A DNA stretch of 64,000 nt from Clostridioides difficile (GTDB lineage Bacteria; Bacillota; Clostridia; Peptostreptococcales; Peptostreptococcaceae). Below are positions 29,784 to 38,886 of this stretch, piece after piece. The notes beneath the pieces were generated by a model. That model was not told where the DNA came from. It saw only the letters and a program-made list of their open reading frames with translations, and did no database searches. Made by a program: the position numbers and the translations under genes. Location of the stretch: positions 50,120-114,119 of the forward strand of contig JABBZI010000013.1 of NCBI GenBank assembly GCA_012955965.1. The letters run 5' to 3'. Numbering within the stretch: position 1 is the stretch's first letter; every line of letters starts with the position of its first letter.

Positions 29784-31808
29784 ATGGATAAAAAGAAATT
29801 AATCCTTATAACATACGATAAATTAAATAGCAATCATTACAAAGAAGAGTTAATAAACTTTTTTGGAGATGAGATAATCATAGAAACACAAAATATAATC
29901 GATGGCATAAAAGAAAATTTAGAAGGAGATGTTGTGCTTTCTCTATCACCTTTAACTAGTAATTTTTTAATAAAACATTTTAAAGAAGATATTGAGATTA
30001 TTCATGGAACAAAAGCACTTTCAAAACTTGGATATGAAAAGATGATGCAATTACCTCCTGGCACAAAATCCTTACTTATGACAACTAATAAAACATCCGC
30101 ATTTGAAATGGCTACTTATCTATATAAGATTGGTATAAATCATATAGATTTTGTACCAACATATCCAGATTGTGATGAAATATATGATTTGGATACAGCT
30201 ATAACACCAGGTCAAATTAGATTTATTCCAAAATACATAAAAAACATAGTTGACTTAGGATGGAGAAAAATCTCGTTAGATACATATATGTCATTACTAG
30301 TGGTATTAAAATTAAAGAATGAAAAATTTATAGAAAGATTATATAAATTATCTAAGGAAACACTGAGTCATGATTTTTTAAATACATCATTAGATAATAT
30401 ATCTAAGTTAAAAACAATACTTTACATGACTATCGATGAAATAGGGGATGGTTTAATATTTTTTAATACTTTCAACAAAGTTACTTTTGTAAATAAATCC
30501 TTACTTAACATGTTGGAACTAGATGAAAAATTTATAAAATCTCCGTCTTTAATGGATTATCTCCCAAAGAGTTTTTTACATAAAATTACAAAGAACTTAA
30601 ACATAGACAATATGATTATATACATAGATGAAATAGATAAAAAATTCATACTTTCTAAAAAACCATTTTACCTTTATAAAAATATAGAAGGTTGCTTAAT
30701 TACATTAAAAGATGTAAATGATATTGAGATATTAGAACAGAAAATAAGAAGTGATTCTGTTAAAAGAGGTTATGTAGCTAAATACAAGTTCAATAATATT
30801 ATTGGAAATAGCTCAGTTATAAAAGATTGTATTGAAAAGGCAAAGAAAATGTCTCTTACAGATAATCCTATATTAATAACAGGTGAAACAGGTACAGGTA
30901 AAGAGGCCTTCATCCAATCAATACACAATCATTCCAATAGAAAAAATAAACCTTTTGTGGCTATAAATTGTGCTTCATTACCAAGTGAGCTACTTGAAAG
31001 TGAGCTATTTGGATATGAAGATGGTTCTTTTACTGGTGCTAAAAAAGGTGGGAAAAAAGGATTGTTTGAATTAGCTCATACTGGAACTATATTTTTAGAT
31101 GAAATAGGAGATATGCCACATAATTTACAAGTTAAACTTCTGAGGGTTTTACAAGAAAAAGAAATCAGAAAAATTGGTGGTACAAGCATTATTCCAATTG
31201 ATGTAAGAATATTAGCTGCCACAAATAAAGATTTAGAAAAATTAATTATAGAAAATAAATTTAGGATGGATTTATTTTATAGAATAAGTATGTTTACTTT
31301 AGACTTACCTCCTCTTAGAAATAGATTAGAAGATATTCCACTTCTTTTAGAGTCATTTTTAAAAGAACTTCCTTATAAAAATGTTAAACTAGATAAGTAT
31401 CTTTTAGATGCTTTAAATTCCTACACTTGGATGGGTAATATCAGGGAATTGAGAAATTGTATTGAATATATGGCTTACATGGGTTCTAATTATCTTACAA
31501 TAAATGATTTACCTCAAAATATATCTTCAAAATTAAATAATTATCCTACATCAAATAATATCTCTATATTTAGTGATTTAAGTCAATATGACAAAAACAT
31601 ATGTATTTCTATTTTAAAATCATTATACATGAAACCTATGGGAAGAACAAAACTAATGAAATTTATGGAATATAATGTCACAGAATACGAGGTAAGAAGT
31701 ATGTTAGAATATTTAACACTCAATGGATACTTATCTTCTAGCAAAGGAAGAAAAGGCTCCTCTTTAACTGAAAAAGGCATAAAAATAATAGAAAATAATA
31801 TAACTTAA
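29784..31808 (+). CDS. Sigma-54-dependent enhancer-binding transcriptional activator
   Basis: The product is 674 residues from ATG 29784 behind AGGAG. Residues about 1-200 look like a PrpR-N-type sensory domain and about 215-310 like a PAS domain. The AAA+ domain follows, with Walker A GETGTGKEA (about 370), the sigma-54 contact loop as GSFTGA (about 415, usual form GAFTGA), Walker B FLDEIGD (about 438) and RMDLFYRIS. The C-terminus is a winged-helix-like segment (EYEVRSMLEYLTLNGYLSS) instead of the usual Fis helix-turn-helix. It is divergent from the sigma-54 promoter at 29450 and is presumably its activator. Confidence 0.9.
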   Translation: MDKKKLILITYDKLNSNHYKEELINFFGDEIIIETQNIIDGIKENLEGDVVLSLSPLTSNFLIKHFKEDIEIIHGTKALSKLGYEKMMQLPPGTKSLLMTTNKTSAFEMATYLYKIGINHIDFVPTYPDCDEIYDLDTAITPGQIRFIPKYIKNIVDLGWRKISLDTYMSLLVVLKLKNEKFIERLYKLSKETLSHDFLNTSLDNISKLKTILYMTIDEIGDGLIFFNTFNKVTFVNKSLLNMLELDEKFIKSPSLMDYLPKSFLHKITKNLNIDNMIIYIDEIDKKFILSKKPFYLYKNIEGCLITLKDVNDIEILEQKIRSDSVKRGYVAKYKFNNIIGNSSVIKDCIEKAKKMSLTDNPILITGETGTGKEAFIQSIHNHSNRKNKPFVAINCASLPSELLESELFGYEDGSFTGAKKGGKKGLFELAHTGTIFLDEIGDMPHNLQVKLLRVLQEKEIRKIGGTSIIPIDVRILAATNKDLEKLIIENKFRMDLFYRISMFTLDLPPLRNRLEDIPLLLESFLKELPYKNVKLDKYLLDALNSYTWMGNIRELRNCIEYMAYMGSNYLTINDLPQNISSKLNNYPTSNNISIFSDLSQYDKNICISILKSLYMKPMGRTKLMKFMEYNVTEYEVRSMLEYLTLNGYLSSSKGRKGSSLTEKGIKIIENNIT

Positions 31809-31910
31809 ACCTATAGTAATTCATATTTACTTTATCAAGTTTTATATAATCCTAAGATTTTGTTTTTCTATAAATCCTCATATTAAATAATCAAACTTAT
31901 TTATTATCAC

Positions 31911-31954
31911 AAAAGCTATGAAATTAGTGTTTTATTACTAATTTCATAGCTTTT
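31911..31954. terminator. Bidirectional terminator between activator and DUF3798 genes
   Basis: Perfect 18-base arms, 31911-31928 and 31937-31954, with an eight-base loop and A4/T4 ends, lie between two convergent genes. Confidence 0.9.
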
Positions 31955-31958
31955 AATA

Positions 31959-33146
31959 TTAATATATTAATTGATTTAAGACTATTAATTGATAATTATA
32001 AAGTACTTCTGTTAAAGGTGTAAATTCTGAACCAATACCAAATTTTAATTCTACAAATCCCTCTAAATAATCTCTAGCACTTACATCTTCTTGTGTTAAG
32101 TCTCCCTTTACCATTTCAGTAGCAAGATGGGTTGCTAATGCTGGTATAAAAGCATCCATTGGCATAGGATATCCTCCAAGTCTATTTGACATACCAGCAG
32201 CTTTAGCTTTTTCACTTATCATATCATTTATTTTATTATAATTTTGAGCATCTTTTTTAGATATTTTTAGTCCCATAACCTCAGGATATGTTTGCGTTGG
32301 TGATGGATTACTTTGCTCTGCAACTATATACTTTAACTCTAAAGCCTTAGTTAATATAACTTCGTCCATAATCGCATTTACGCCAAATACATTTATCTCT
32401 TTTCCATATTTTTTAACTTGTTTTTCAATGTCTTCATTTAAAAACTGCTTAACTTTATTTTTATCTTCTTCATTATTCATATTTGGTGTATCCACTTGTA
32501 CAAATTGTAGTCCTATATTTTTACAAGTCTCTTTAATCTTTTCTAGTCTTTTGGCTATATTAGCGTCTTTCAAGTCATCTTTAGAAGCATAATGAATAAA
32601 AGCCTTTGCTCCCATTTCTTTCGAATGTTCTGCTAATAACTTTCCTCTTTCCTCTATATTAGCCCCTAAGTTTACATCAACATACTGGCTTAATTGATTC
32701 TTGTCATCTCCCATAGGAGCAGAAATAGTTATTATTTCTGGACGCTTTTCCTTTACCTTTTGTAAAGCTGGTAAAAGACCTGCTTGGTTTGTAGATACTA
32801 CAATTGCCTGAATTTCTTTATCATCAGCCAATTTTACTATTTGATTTATAGAGCTATCTATATTAGAAGTAAAGTTTTCTGGTAATACAACGTGTTTTAT
32901 AGTTTGTTTAACTTTAGCTTTACCATCTTTGTCTTTATCAATTTTATTCTCTTCTTCATACTCTTTTGCCAAACTTTCTACTATATTATATTGTACTTTG
33001 TTTTCAGATAATGGTTGCGTTACTACTGCAACTTTAAAGTCATCTATAATTTCCTTTTTATCTTTCTTGCCTGCAATCAAACTACAGCCTGTAAGTCCAA
33101 TAATTAAACATATGGATAGCATAAATGCTGTTATTTTTCTAAGCAT
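31959..33146 (-). CDS. DUF3798 lipoprotein, periplasmic-binding-protein-like
   Basis: The product is 395 residues. A lipoprotein signal peptide with lipobox LTGC puts the modified cysteine near residue 21. After a charged linker the mature domain has a type I periplasmic-binding-protein look (KVAVVTQPLSENKVQYNIVESLAKEY, IQAIVVSTNQAGLLPALQKVK, ISAPMGDDKNQ). This is the DUF3798 family, found in clostridia and some other anaerobes. It may bind a small ligand outside the membrane. No ABC transporter genes are adjacent, so its partner is not visible. It is a single-gene unit with AGGAGG before ATG 33146. Confidence 0.83.
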   Translation of the reverse strand: MLRKITAFMLSICLIIGLTGCSLIAGKKDKKEIIDDFKVAVVTQPLSENKVQYNIVESLAKEYEEENKIDKDKDGKAKVKQTIKHVVLPENFTSNIDSSINQIVKLADDKEIQAIVVSTNQAGLLPALQKVKEKRPEIITISAPMGDDKNQLSQYVDVNLGANIEERGKLLAEHSKEMGAKAFIHYASKDDLKDANIAKRLEKIKETCKNIGLQFVQVDTPNMNNEEDKNKVKQFLNEDIEKQVKKYGKEINVFGVNAIMDEVILTKALELKYIVAEQSNPSPTQTYPEVMGLKISKKDAQNYNKINDMISEKAKAAGMSNRLGGYPMPMDAFIPALATHLATEMVKGDLTQEDVSARDYLEGFVELKFGIGSEFTPLTEVLYNYQLIVLNQLIY

Positions 33147-33262
33147 TAATTAAAACCTCCTAAATTTGTACTTTCTTATCACTATTACTAATTTTATCAT
33201 ACTTCAAAGAAAAATTATATTATAAAAAAATTATATACATACTATTATACTTCAATCTAAAA

Positions 33263-33308
33263 AGTACTATGGGTAGATTAGGTTTTGATTAAACCTACCC
33301 ATAGTACT
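33263..33308 (-). terminator. Terminator after brnQ
   Basis: Fourteen-base arms AGTACTATGGGTAG and CTACCCATAGTACT, extended inside the loop by AGGTTT/AAACCT-type pairing, are followed on the minus strand by TTTTT. Confidence 0.85.
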
Positions 33309-33348
33309 AAAAAATTATATATTATAAAATTAAATTAATTACAAATCA

Positions 33349-34632
33349 TTATGCCACTTGTTTGTTGCTTTTTATGAAATTACCAACTATTCCACCCAAT
33401 ATAGCTGGTATCACCCAGTTAAAGCCCAAACCTGCAAGTGGTAAACTTTGTATAAATGGAACAGCACCTGTCATTCCATTTACAGCTGATAGTACACTAA
33501 CCACTAATGTAACATATGCTGCACCTTTAAATGCATTATCATTTTTTATATTTTTACCAGCCAATTCCATGATAACTATTGCTAATAAGACAGGATATAT
33601 AGTTTGCAATATTGGAACTGATATAGCTATTATAGAGTCAACACCTAAATTTGATATAAGCATACTAGCCACACATATACCTATAACTAGTTGTTTGTAA
33701 GTTGCCTTACTTATCCCTTCAAAATAAGTTGATATTGAAGCTGTTAAACCTGTAGAAGTAGTAAGACAGGCAAGTGCTACAATTATACCTAAAATTATCT
33801 TTCCTACTTGACCATATAATAGTATACTAGTTATTTCAACTAATAAAGATGCCTGAGGTACACTAGTATCATATATTGTTGAAACTGTTGCACCTAAATA
33901 AGTAAGACCACCATATACTAATGCTAAAAATACACAAGCTACAAAACCAGCTTTAATAGTCATTCCAATTTGGTCCTTATCTGATGTATATCCTTTACCC
34001 ACTATAGACATCAACATTATAGTTGCCATAGAAGCTGCACCTAGAGCATCCATTGTCTGGTAACCTTGTGATATACCTTCACCAAATAGGTTTTTATCTA
34101 TCATATGCTCTGGACTCATAGGTCCTGCTGGTGAAATTATACCTTTTACTATTAAAACAAATAATACTAATAATAACGCTGGAGTCAAATACTTACCTAT
34201 TATGTCTATAACCTTAGAAGACCTAATTGTAAATGCTAAAGTTAATCCAAAGAAAATCACTGAAAATATAGCTTTAGCTGCTGGTCCATGGTCTCCAAAT
34301 ATAGGTATAATACCCATCTCATATGTTGTTGCACAAGTTCTTGGTATAACAAGAAGTGCCAAACATGCTAGAGCAGCTACACTCATTACTCTTGCTAATC
34401 CTTTACCTGCTCTCCTAAGTACATCATCCATGCTTCCCTTACATCTTGCTGTTGCTATAATAACAAGCATTGCTATACCAGCATCTGCAGCAACAAAGCC
34501 AACAAGAGGAATTAACCAGTCTTTGCCGGATTCCATTCCTAAAAATGGAGGGAACATAAGATTTCCTGCGCCAAAGAACATAGAAAATAAAGCAAAACCA
34601 ACTACAAAAATATCTCTCATCTGCTTACTCAC
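33349..34632 (-). CDS. brnQ: Branched-chain amino acid:cation symporter
   Basis: The product is 427 residues with about 12 membrane segments. The start is GTG 34632 with GGGGGT eight bases upstream. The N-terminus VGFALFSMFFGAGNLMFPPFLG is diagnostic of BrnQ/LIV-II carriers, which import leucine, isoleucine and valine with Na+ or H+. Branched-chain amino acids are Stickland substrates. Its promoter region contains a CodY-like box overlapping the spacer, suggesting repression when these amino acids and GTP are plentiful, plus an upstream cre-like site. Confidence 0.94.
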   Translation of the reverse strand: MSKQMRDIFVVGFALFSMFFGAGNLMFPPFLGMESGKDWLIPLVGFVAADAGIAMLVIIATARCKGSMDDVLRRAGKGLARVMSVAALACLALLVIPRTCATTYEMGIIPIFGDHGPAAKAIFSVIFFGLTLAFTIRSSKVIDIIGKYLTPALLLVLFVLIVKGIISPAGPMSPEHMIDKNLFGEGISQGYQTMDALGAASMATIMLMSIVGKGYTSDKDQIGMTIKAGFVACVFLALVYGGLTYLGATVSTIYDTSVPQASLLVEITSILLYGQVGKIILGIIVALACLTTSTGLTASISTYFEGISKATYKQLVIGICVASMLISNLGVDSIIAISVPILQTIYPVLLAIVIMELAGKNIKNDNAFKGAAYVTLVVSVLSAVNGMTGAVPFIQSLPLAGLGFNWVIPAILGGIVGNFIKSNKQVA

Positions 34633-34673
34633 ACCAAACTACCCCCTTTGAAAATATTTTGAATATTAAGATA

Positions 34674-34736
34674 ATCTTACTTTATTTTCAGAAAAATGTC
34701 AATCTGGTAAAAATTCACATATTGTTAACGTTTTCC
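34674..34736 (-). promoter_or_regulatory. brnQ promoter with CodY-like box and cre-like site
   Basis: TTGACA (complement of 34697-34702), a 17-bp spacer and TAAGAT (complement of 34674-34679) form the promoter. A box at 34683-34697, TATTTTCAGAAAAAT, matches the CodY consensus AATTTTCWGAAAATT at 13 of 15 positions and covers the spacer. A cre-like GGAAAACGTTAACA lies just upstream (34723-34736). CodY control is well supported by position and target; the cre site is weaker. Confidence 0.68.
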
Positions 34737-34760
34737 CAATTTATTTTATGAATATTTTTT

Positions 34761-35414
34761 TCATTTTATTATAATTCCCATCAATTTCGTTAAATCAATT
34801 GCTTGTGACACATCAAAAATAGCTCCTCTAATATCATTTATTCCAACTTCAATTCCTTCAATATTATTAGTAGTAAAATCTACACCAGAAAGTTTAGTTC
34901 CATTAAAATTCGCTTTTTTAAAATTTGTATACTCGAATACCAGATTATCACTTTTTAGTTCTTGAAATACAGAATTCTCAAAATTTGAATCTAAAATAGA
35001 AACTATTTTAAATTTAGAAAAGGAAAAATTAGAATACTTACCTAAAACATCCTTAAACAAAACGTTTTTAAGTATACAATCATCAAATCTAACTCCTATC
35101 AATTTACTGTCTTTAAACTCAACTCTATATATACTTCCTTCATCAAAAAATGTATTTGATAAATTACAGTTTTCAAATACCACGTCAAGTAAATCAATCT
35201 TTTTTAGATTACAATTTTCAAAAGATACATTTCTAAATATACAAGACTCAAAACTAACTCTTATAGCATCCAAATCACTTATAATTTCATTTTCTATAAT
35301 TTTATTAAATATTTTTTCATCATTAAGTATATCATCAATCATATTTTCAAGATTTTCAATAGTTTCTAATTCCTCTTTAAATTTAGGTTTTTGCACTTTA
35401 ATAATTTTAGTCAT
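34761..35414 (-). CDS. Pentapeptide-repeat protein
   Basis: The product is 217 residues. ATG 35414 follows GGAGGGG. After a charged N-terminal segment (residues 1-55), the rest is built from A(D/N)LXX-like pentapeptides with hydrophobic residues at the centre positions, e.g. CIFRNVSFENCNLKKIDL and FKKANFNGTKLSGVDF, expected to form a right-handed quadrilateral beta-helix. Some such proteins protect DNA gyrase (Qnr, MfpA), but most have no known role, and the repeats here are less regular than in Qnr. No signal peptide. It is a single-gene unit. Confidence 0.85.
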   Translation of the reverse strand: MTKIIKVQKPKFKEELETIENLENMIDDILNDEKIFNKIIENEIISDLDAIRVSFESCIFRNVSFENCNLKKIDLLDVVFENCNLSNTFFDEGSIYRVEFKDSKLIGVRFDDCILKNVLFKDVLGKYSNFSFSKFKIVSILDSNFENSVFQELKSDNLVFEYTNFKKANFNGTKLSGVDFTTNNIEGIEVGINDIRGAIFDVSQAIDLTKLMGIIIK

Positions 35415-35426
35415 TTTCCCCTCCAC

Positions 35427-35760
35427 TATAAATTATATTCTTTTTATTGCTATTTTATTTAAATATATTAACTTAATATATATATTTGATATATTAAAAA
35501 GTTTTTACGAAATATCCTTGTATTCAGTACATTTATAATTATATCACAAACTTATATATAATAAACTTCCATTAATAGTATAAGTCATTTGAATATAACT
35601 AGTACTCTACCTGTAAATATTTTATTATTGAAGATAATAATTTCCAACAATAAATAACCTTAATTTTTTATAAAATCGACAAAAAAACGAATAATTTTAT
35701 TAAATTTATTGTAAATAATACAATATTACGATATAATACAACAGAAAAACAAATAGAAAA
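35427..35760. other. AT-rich intergenic stretch without recognisable gene
   Basis: The gap between the pentapeptide-repeat gene start and the riboswitch is very AT-rich. It must hold the leftward promoter of the pentapeptide-repeat gene and the rightward promoter of the riboswitch transcript; a TATAAT-like sequence near 35733-35740 may be the latter's -10. I see no coding potential. Confidence 0.4.
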
Positions 35761-35886
35761 TGTTCATATAATATTAGTAATATGGTCTAATAGTTTCTAC
35801 AAACTCACCTTAAATGAGTTTTCTATGAATAGAATGTCAACTTTGAATATATATTCTATTCTATCTATATGAATATATATTTTTTT
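35761..35886 (+). ncRNA. Purine (guanine-type) riboswitch with transcription terminator
   Basis: Aptamer 35763-35829: P1 TTCATA/TATGAA, conserved TATAAT and TATGG segments of J1/2 and P2, the core GTTTCTAC, a P3 hairpin AACTC/GAGTT with loop CACCTTAAAT-like bases, then TTTTCTATGAA. The position equivalent to nucleotide 74 is C, which indicates guanine or hypoxanthine, not adenine. The expression platform is a terminator with arms about 35846-35856 and 35871-35881 followed by T7. The segment ATAGAAT after P1 can pair with ATTCTAT in the terminator arm as antiterminator. Ligand should turn the permease gene off. Confidence 0.88.
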
Positions 35887-35917
35887 GTTTATATCTTAAA
35901 GTTTTTTGGAGGTAAAA

Positions 35918-37261
35918 ATGGTACCAAACACTAACAATGTACAACCAGATGGAAATAATTCATCATTAAGCTTTTTAGACAAAATGTTTAAATTCAGCGA
36001 ACGTGGCTCTAATCTTAAAACAGAAGTGATAGGTGGGGTTACTACATTCTTAACAATGGCATATATAGTTTTCGTAAATCCAGCTATATTATCTGAAGCT
36101 GGTATGGATAAAGCCGCACTTATAACTGTTACTATATTAGCTACAGCCATTGGTACACTTATATTTGCACTTTTAGGAAATGCACCATTCGCTCTAGCAC
36201 CTGGTATGGGATTAAATGCATTTTTCACATACTCTTTGGTTATAGGAGCAGGAATACCATGGCAAACAGGTCTTGGGGTAGTCTTTTTATCTGGATGCGT
36301 ATTCTTTACACTCGCAGTAACAGGGCTTCGAAAGACCATTGCAGACGCAATTCCTAGGGAATTAGCAGTAGCTTCTTCAGCAGGTATAGGTCTTTTCCTT
36401 GCTTTTGTTGGTTTGAAAAATATGGGTGTTATAATAGCAAACCCAGATACTATAGTTTCACTTGCAGATTTTACACCAACAGTTTTAATAGCCCTTTTTG
36501 CTCTTATCTTAATGGCAATACTGGAATATAAAAAAGTTAAAGGCGGAATATTAATAAGTATAGTTATTGCAACAATAATAGCTATTATATTTGGATTTGT
36601 AGAATTACCAACAGCAATAATTTCAAAACCACCAAGTATAGCACCAATTGCTTTTAAATTAGATATTGTAGGAGCATTAAAATTCTCATTAATTGGACCT
36701 ATATTCTCTTTCATGTTTATAGACATGTTTGATTCATTAGCATTTCTTATTACTTGCTGTAAACAAATGGGTCTTGAAGATGAAAATGGTGAAATAAAAG
36801 ATTTAGGAAAAATGTTATATGCAGATGTTTCTTCTACTTTAATAGGTTCATTCTTAGGAACTAGTACAGTTACAACATTTGGAGAATCTGCTTCTGGTAT
36901 AGCAGCAGGTGCAAGAACTGGACTTGCTTCTGTAGTAACAGCAGCATTATTCTTAGCCACACTTATATTCACACCATTACTTGGTATAGTTCCTACTTAC
37001 GCTGCGGCACCTGCACTTGTCATGGTTGGTGTCTTCATGTTCGAAAGTATAAAACAAATTGATTTTGCTGATAGTAAAATAGCAGTACCTGCTTTTGTCA
37101 CAGTTTTATTGATGCCTTTGACTTATAGTATAAGTATTGGTTTATGCTTTGGATTTATTTCATATATAATAATGCATGTTGTAGCTAAAGAAACTAATAA
37201 AATCAGTATTACACTTTGGGTTATAGGTTTACTTGCAGTTGTAAACTTAGTTCTAAGTTAA
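35918..37261 (+). CDS. pbuG: Purine permease, AzgA/PbuG type (NCS2 superfamily)
   Basis: The product is 447 residues from ATG 35918 behind TTGGAGG; an upstream TTG would overlap that site. It is polytopic with AzgA-type motifs: EVIGGVTTFLTMAYIVFVNP at the N-terminus, ALAPGMGLNAFFTY, and the FMFIDMFDSLAFLI and GTSTVTTFGESASGIAAGAR segments that form the substrate site. It imports hypoxanthine, guanine or adenine. The guanine-type riboswitch upstream fits feedback by its substrate. A large open frame on the opposite strand (35896-36972) is only its shadow. Confidence 0.92.
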   Translation: MVPNTNNVQPDGNNSSLSFLDKMFKFSERGSNLKTEVIGGVTTFLTMAYIVFVNPAILSEAGMDKAALITVTILATAIGTLIFALLGNAPFALAPGMGLNAFFTYSLVIGAGIPWQTGLGVVFLSGCVFFTLAVTGLRKTIADAIPRELAVASSAGIGLFLAFVGLKNMGVIIANPDTIVSLADFTPTVLIALFALILMAILEYKKVKGGILISIVIATIIAIIFGFVELPTAIISKPPSIAPIAFKLDIVGALKFSLIGPIFSFMFIDMFDSLAFLITCCKQMGLEDENGEIKDLGKMLYADVSSTLIGSFLGTSTVTTFGESASGIAAGARTGLASVVTAALFLATLIFTPLLGIVPTYAAAPALVMVGVFMFESIKQIDFADSKIAVPAFVTVLLMPLTYSISIGLCFGFISYIIMHVVAKETNKISITLWVIGLLAVVNLVLS

Positions 37262-37305
37262 TATTTTAAAATATATAAAATAAAATCTTATTTATTTTTA
37301 ATTTA

Positions 37306-37351
37306 TTAATAGCAAAATCAATTTTATATATAAAATTGATTTTGCTATTAA
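37306..37351. repeat. Perfect 46-bp palindrome between purine permease and amidohydrolase genes
   Basis: TTAATAGCAAAATCAATTTT pairs with its exact complement around a TATATA centre. There is no T-run after it on the plus strand, so it is a weak terminator at best and may reduce read-through into the deaminase gene. Confidence 0.7.
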
Positions 37352-37417
37352 CTTTGTATAGAAAATTTATTATCATAATATGTGGATACAAAAATATATA
37401 AAAAAGGAAGGATACTT

Positions 37418-38782
37418 ATGTCACAATTACTTATAAAAAATGCATATCTAATTACTATGAATGCAGATAGAGAAGTATACGAGAATGGAAGTATACTTAT
37501 TGAAAATAACATTATAAAAAAGGTTGGCAAATTTGATAGCAATATTGCTGCTAAAGATGCTGAGATATACGATGCTAAAGGAAAAATATTAATGCCAGGA
37601 TTAGTAAATACACATGTTCATTTATCTCAACAATTAGAACGTGGTCTTGCAGATGATGTTGTCCTTTTAACTTGGCTTAGAGAAAGAATCTGGCCATTTG
37701 AAAGTAGCTTTAATTATGAAGATTCATTAATTTCATCCACTGCATGTTGTATTGAGTTGATAAAATCTGGTGTTACTACATTCTTAGAATCTGGTGGTCA
37801 ATATGTAGATGCTATGGTTGAAGCTGTTGACAAAACTGGACTTAGAGCGTGTTTAGCTAAATCAGTTATGGATACGGGGGATGGTCTTCCTGAAGCATGG
37901 CAAAAAACTACTGATGAAGAAATCAATACTCAATTGGACTTATTCCATAAATTTAATAATACATCTAATGAAAGAATCAAGATATGGTTTGCATTAAGAA
38001 CTATTTTTAATACAACAGAAGAATTGCTTGTTAGAACTAAACAACTAGCTGACAAGTATGATACAGGTATACATATGCATATTGCTGAAATAGCTGATGA
38101 GATTTCATTTGTAAAACAGAATAATGGAGTTGGAACAGTTGAATATCTTGATAGGTTGGGTGTATTAGGTCCAAATCTTTTAGCTGCTCACACAGTTTGG
38201 CTTACTCATAAAGAGATTGATTTATTTAGATTACATGATGTAAAAGTTTCTCATAATCCAGCTGCAGCTATGAAAGTAGTTCTAGGGTTTGCATCAATTC
38301 CTGAAATGTTAGAAAAAGGGATACCTGTTTCAATTGGTACTGATGGAGCACCTTCAAATAATAGAATGGACCTTATGAGAGATATGTATTTAACTTCATT
38401 AATACATAAAGGTAGAACTTTAAATCCAACAGTTATTCCTGCTGAAGAAGTATTAGAAATGGCTACTATAAATGGAGCAAAATGCGCTCTATTAGAAAAA
38501 GAAATTGGTAGCCTTGAAGTAGGAAAAAAAGCAGATATGATTATTCTAAATCCAGATACAATTCATTCTTTACCAATGCATAATCCAATTGGGAATATAG
38601 TTTATTCTATGACTAGTGAAAATGTAGATTCTACAATTTGTGATGGTAAATGGCTAATGAAAGAAAGAAACGTATTAGTTGTAAATGAGTCTGAATTGTT
38701 AAACAAAGTTAAAGAACAAGCTTCTAAAATAAAAGAAAAAGCAGAAGTTAAAATTCCTTCTAAATTTAAAATAATAAAATAA
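37418..38782 (+). CDS. Amidohydrolase-superfamily deaminase (guanine/SAH/MTA deaminase-like)
   Basis: The product is 454 residues from ATG 37418 with AAGGAAGGA upstream. The metal site of the cytosine/guanine-deaminase-type amidohydrolases is intact: VNTHVHLSQ (about residue 65), the HMHIAE motif (about 218), AAHTVWL (about 255) and SIGTDGAPSNN (about 306). The flanks are beta-sandwich segments. The family includes guanine deaminase, S-adenosylhomocysteine/methylthioadenosine deaminase and atrazine-type hydrolases. The permease directly upstream is purine-type, so a purine or adenosine derivative is the likely substrate. The exact one cannot be settled by eye. Confidence 0.85.
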   Translation: MSQLLIKNAYLITMNADREVYENGSILIENNIIKKVGKFDSNIAAKDAEIYDAKGKILMPGLVNTHVHLSQQLERGLADDVVLLTWLRERIWPFESSFNYEDSLISSTACCIELIKSGVTTFLESGGQYVDAMVEAVDKTGLRACLAKSVMDTGDGLPEAWQKTTDEEINTQLDLFHKFNNTSNERIKIWFALRTIFNTTEELLVRTKQLADKYDTGIHMHIAEIADEISFVKQNNGVGTVEYLDRLGVLGPNLLAAHTVWLTHKEIDLFRLHDVKVSHNPAAAMKVVLGFASIPEMLEKGIPVSIGTDGAPSNNRMDLMRDMYLTSLIHKGRTLNPTVIPAEEVLEMATINGAKCALLEKEIGSLEVGKKADMIILNPDTIHSLPMHNPIGNIVYSMTSENVDSTICDGKWLMKERNVLVVNESELLNKVKEQASKIKEKAEVKIPSKFKIIK

Positions 38783-38791
38783 TACAAATTT

Positions 38792-38858
38792 CAATTGTTT
38801 TGTATATATGAATATATAGCTTTGATTATACATAATATATACAAAACAATTGTTTTTA
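38792..38858 (+). terminator. Terminator after the deaminase-like gene
   Basis: Perfect 18-base arms (38792-38809 and 38835-38852) are followed by TTTTTATTTG. It also provides a hairpin downstream of the convergent GGDEF gene. Confidence 0.88.
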
Positions 38859-38886
38859 TTTGATTTAAAAATAATTTAGTTATATA

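Noticed and set aside
35896..36972. 358-residue open frame on the minus strand
   Set aside because: It lies wholly opposite the purine permease gene, has low-complexity Pro/Ala/Lys/Ile composition typical of antisense frames, and no ribosome-binding site; the plus-strand protein is clearly the gene.
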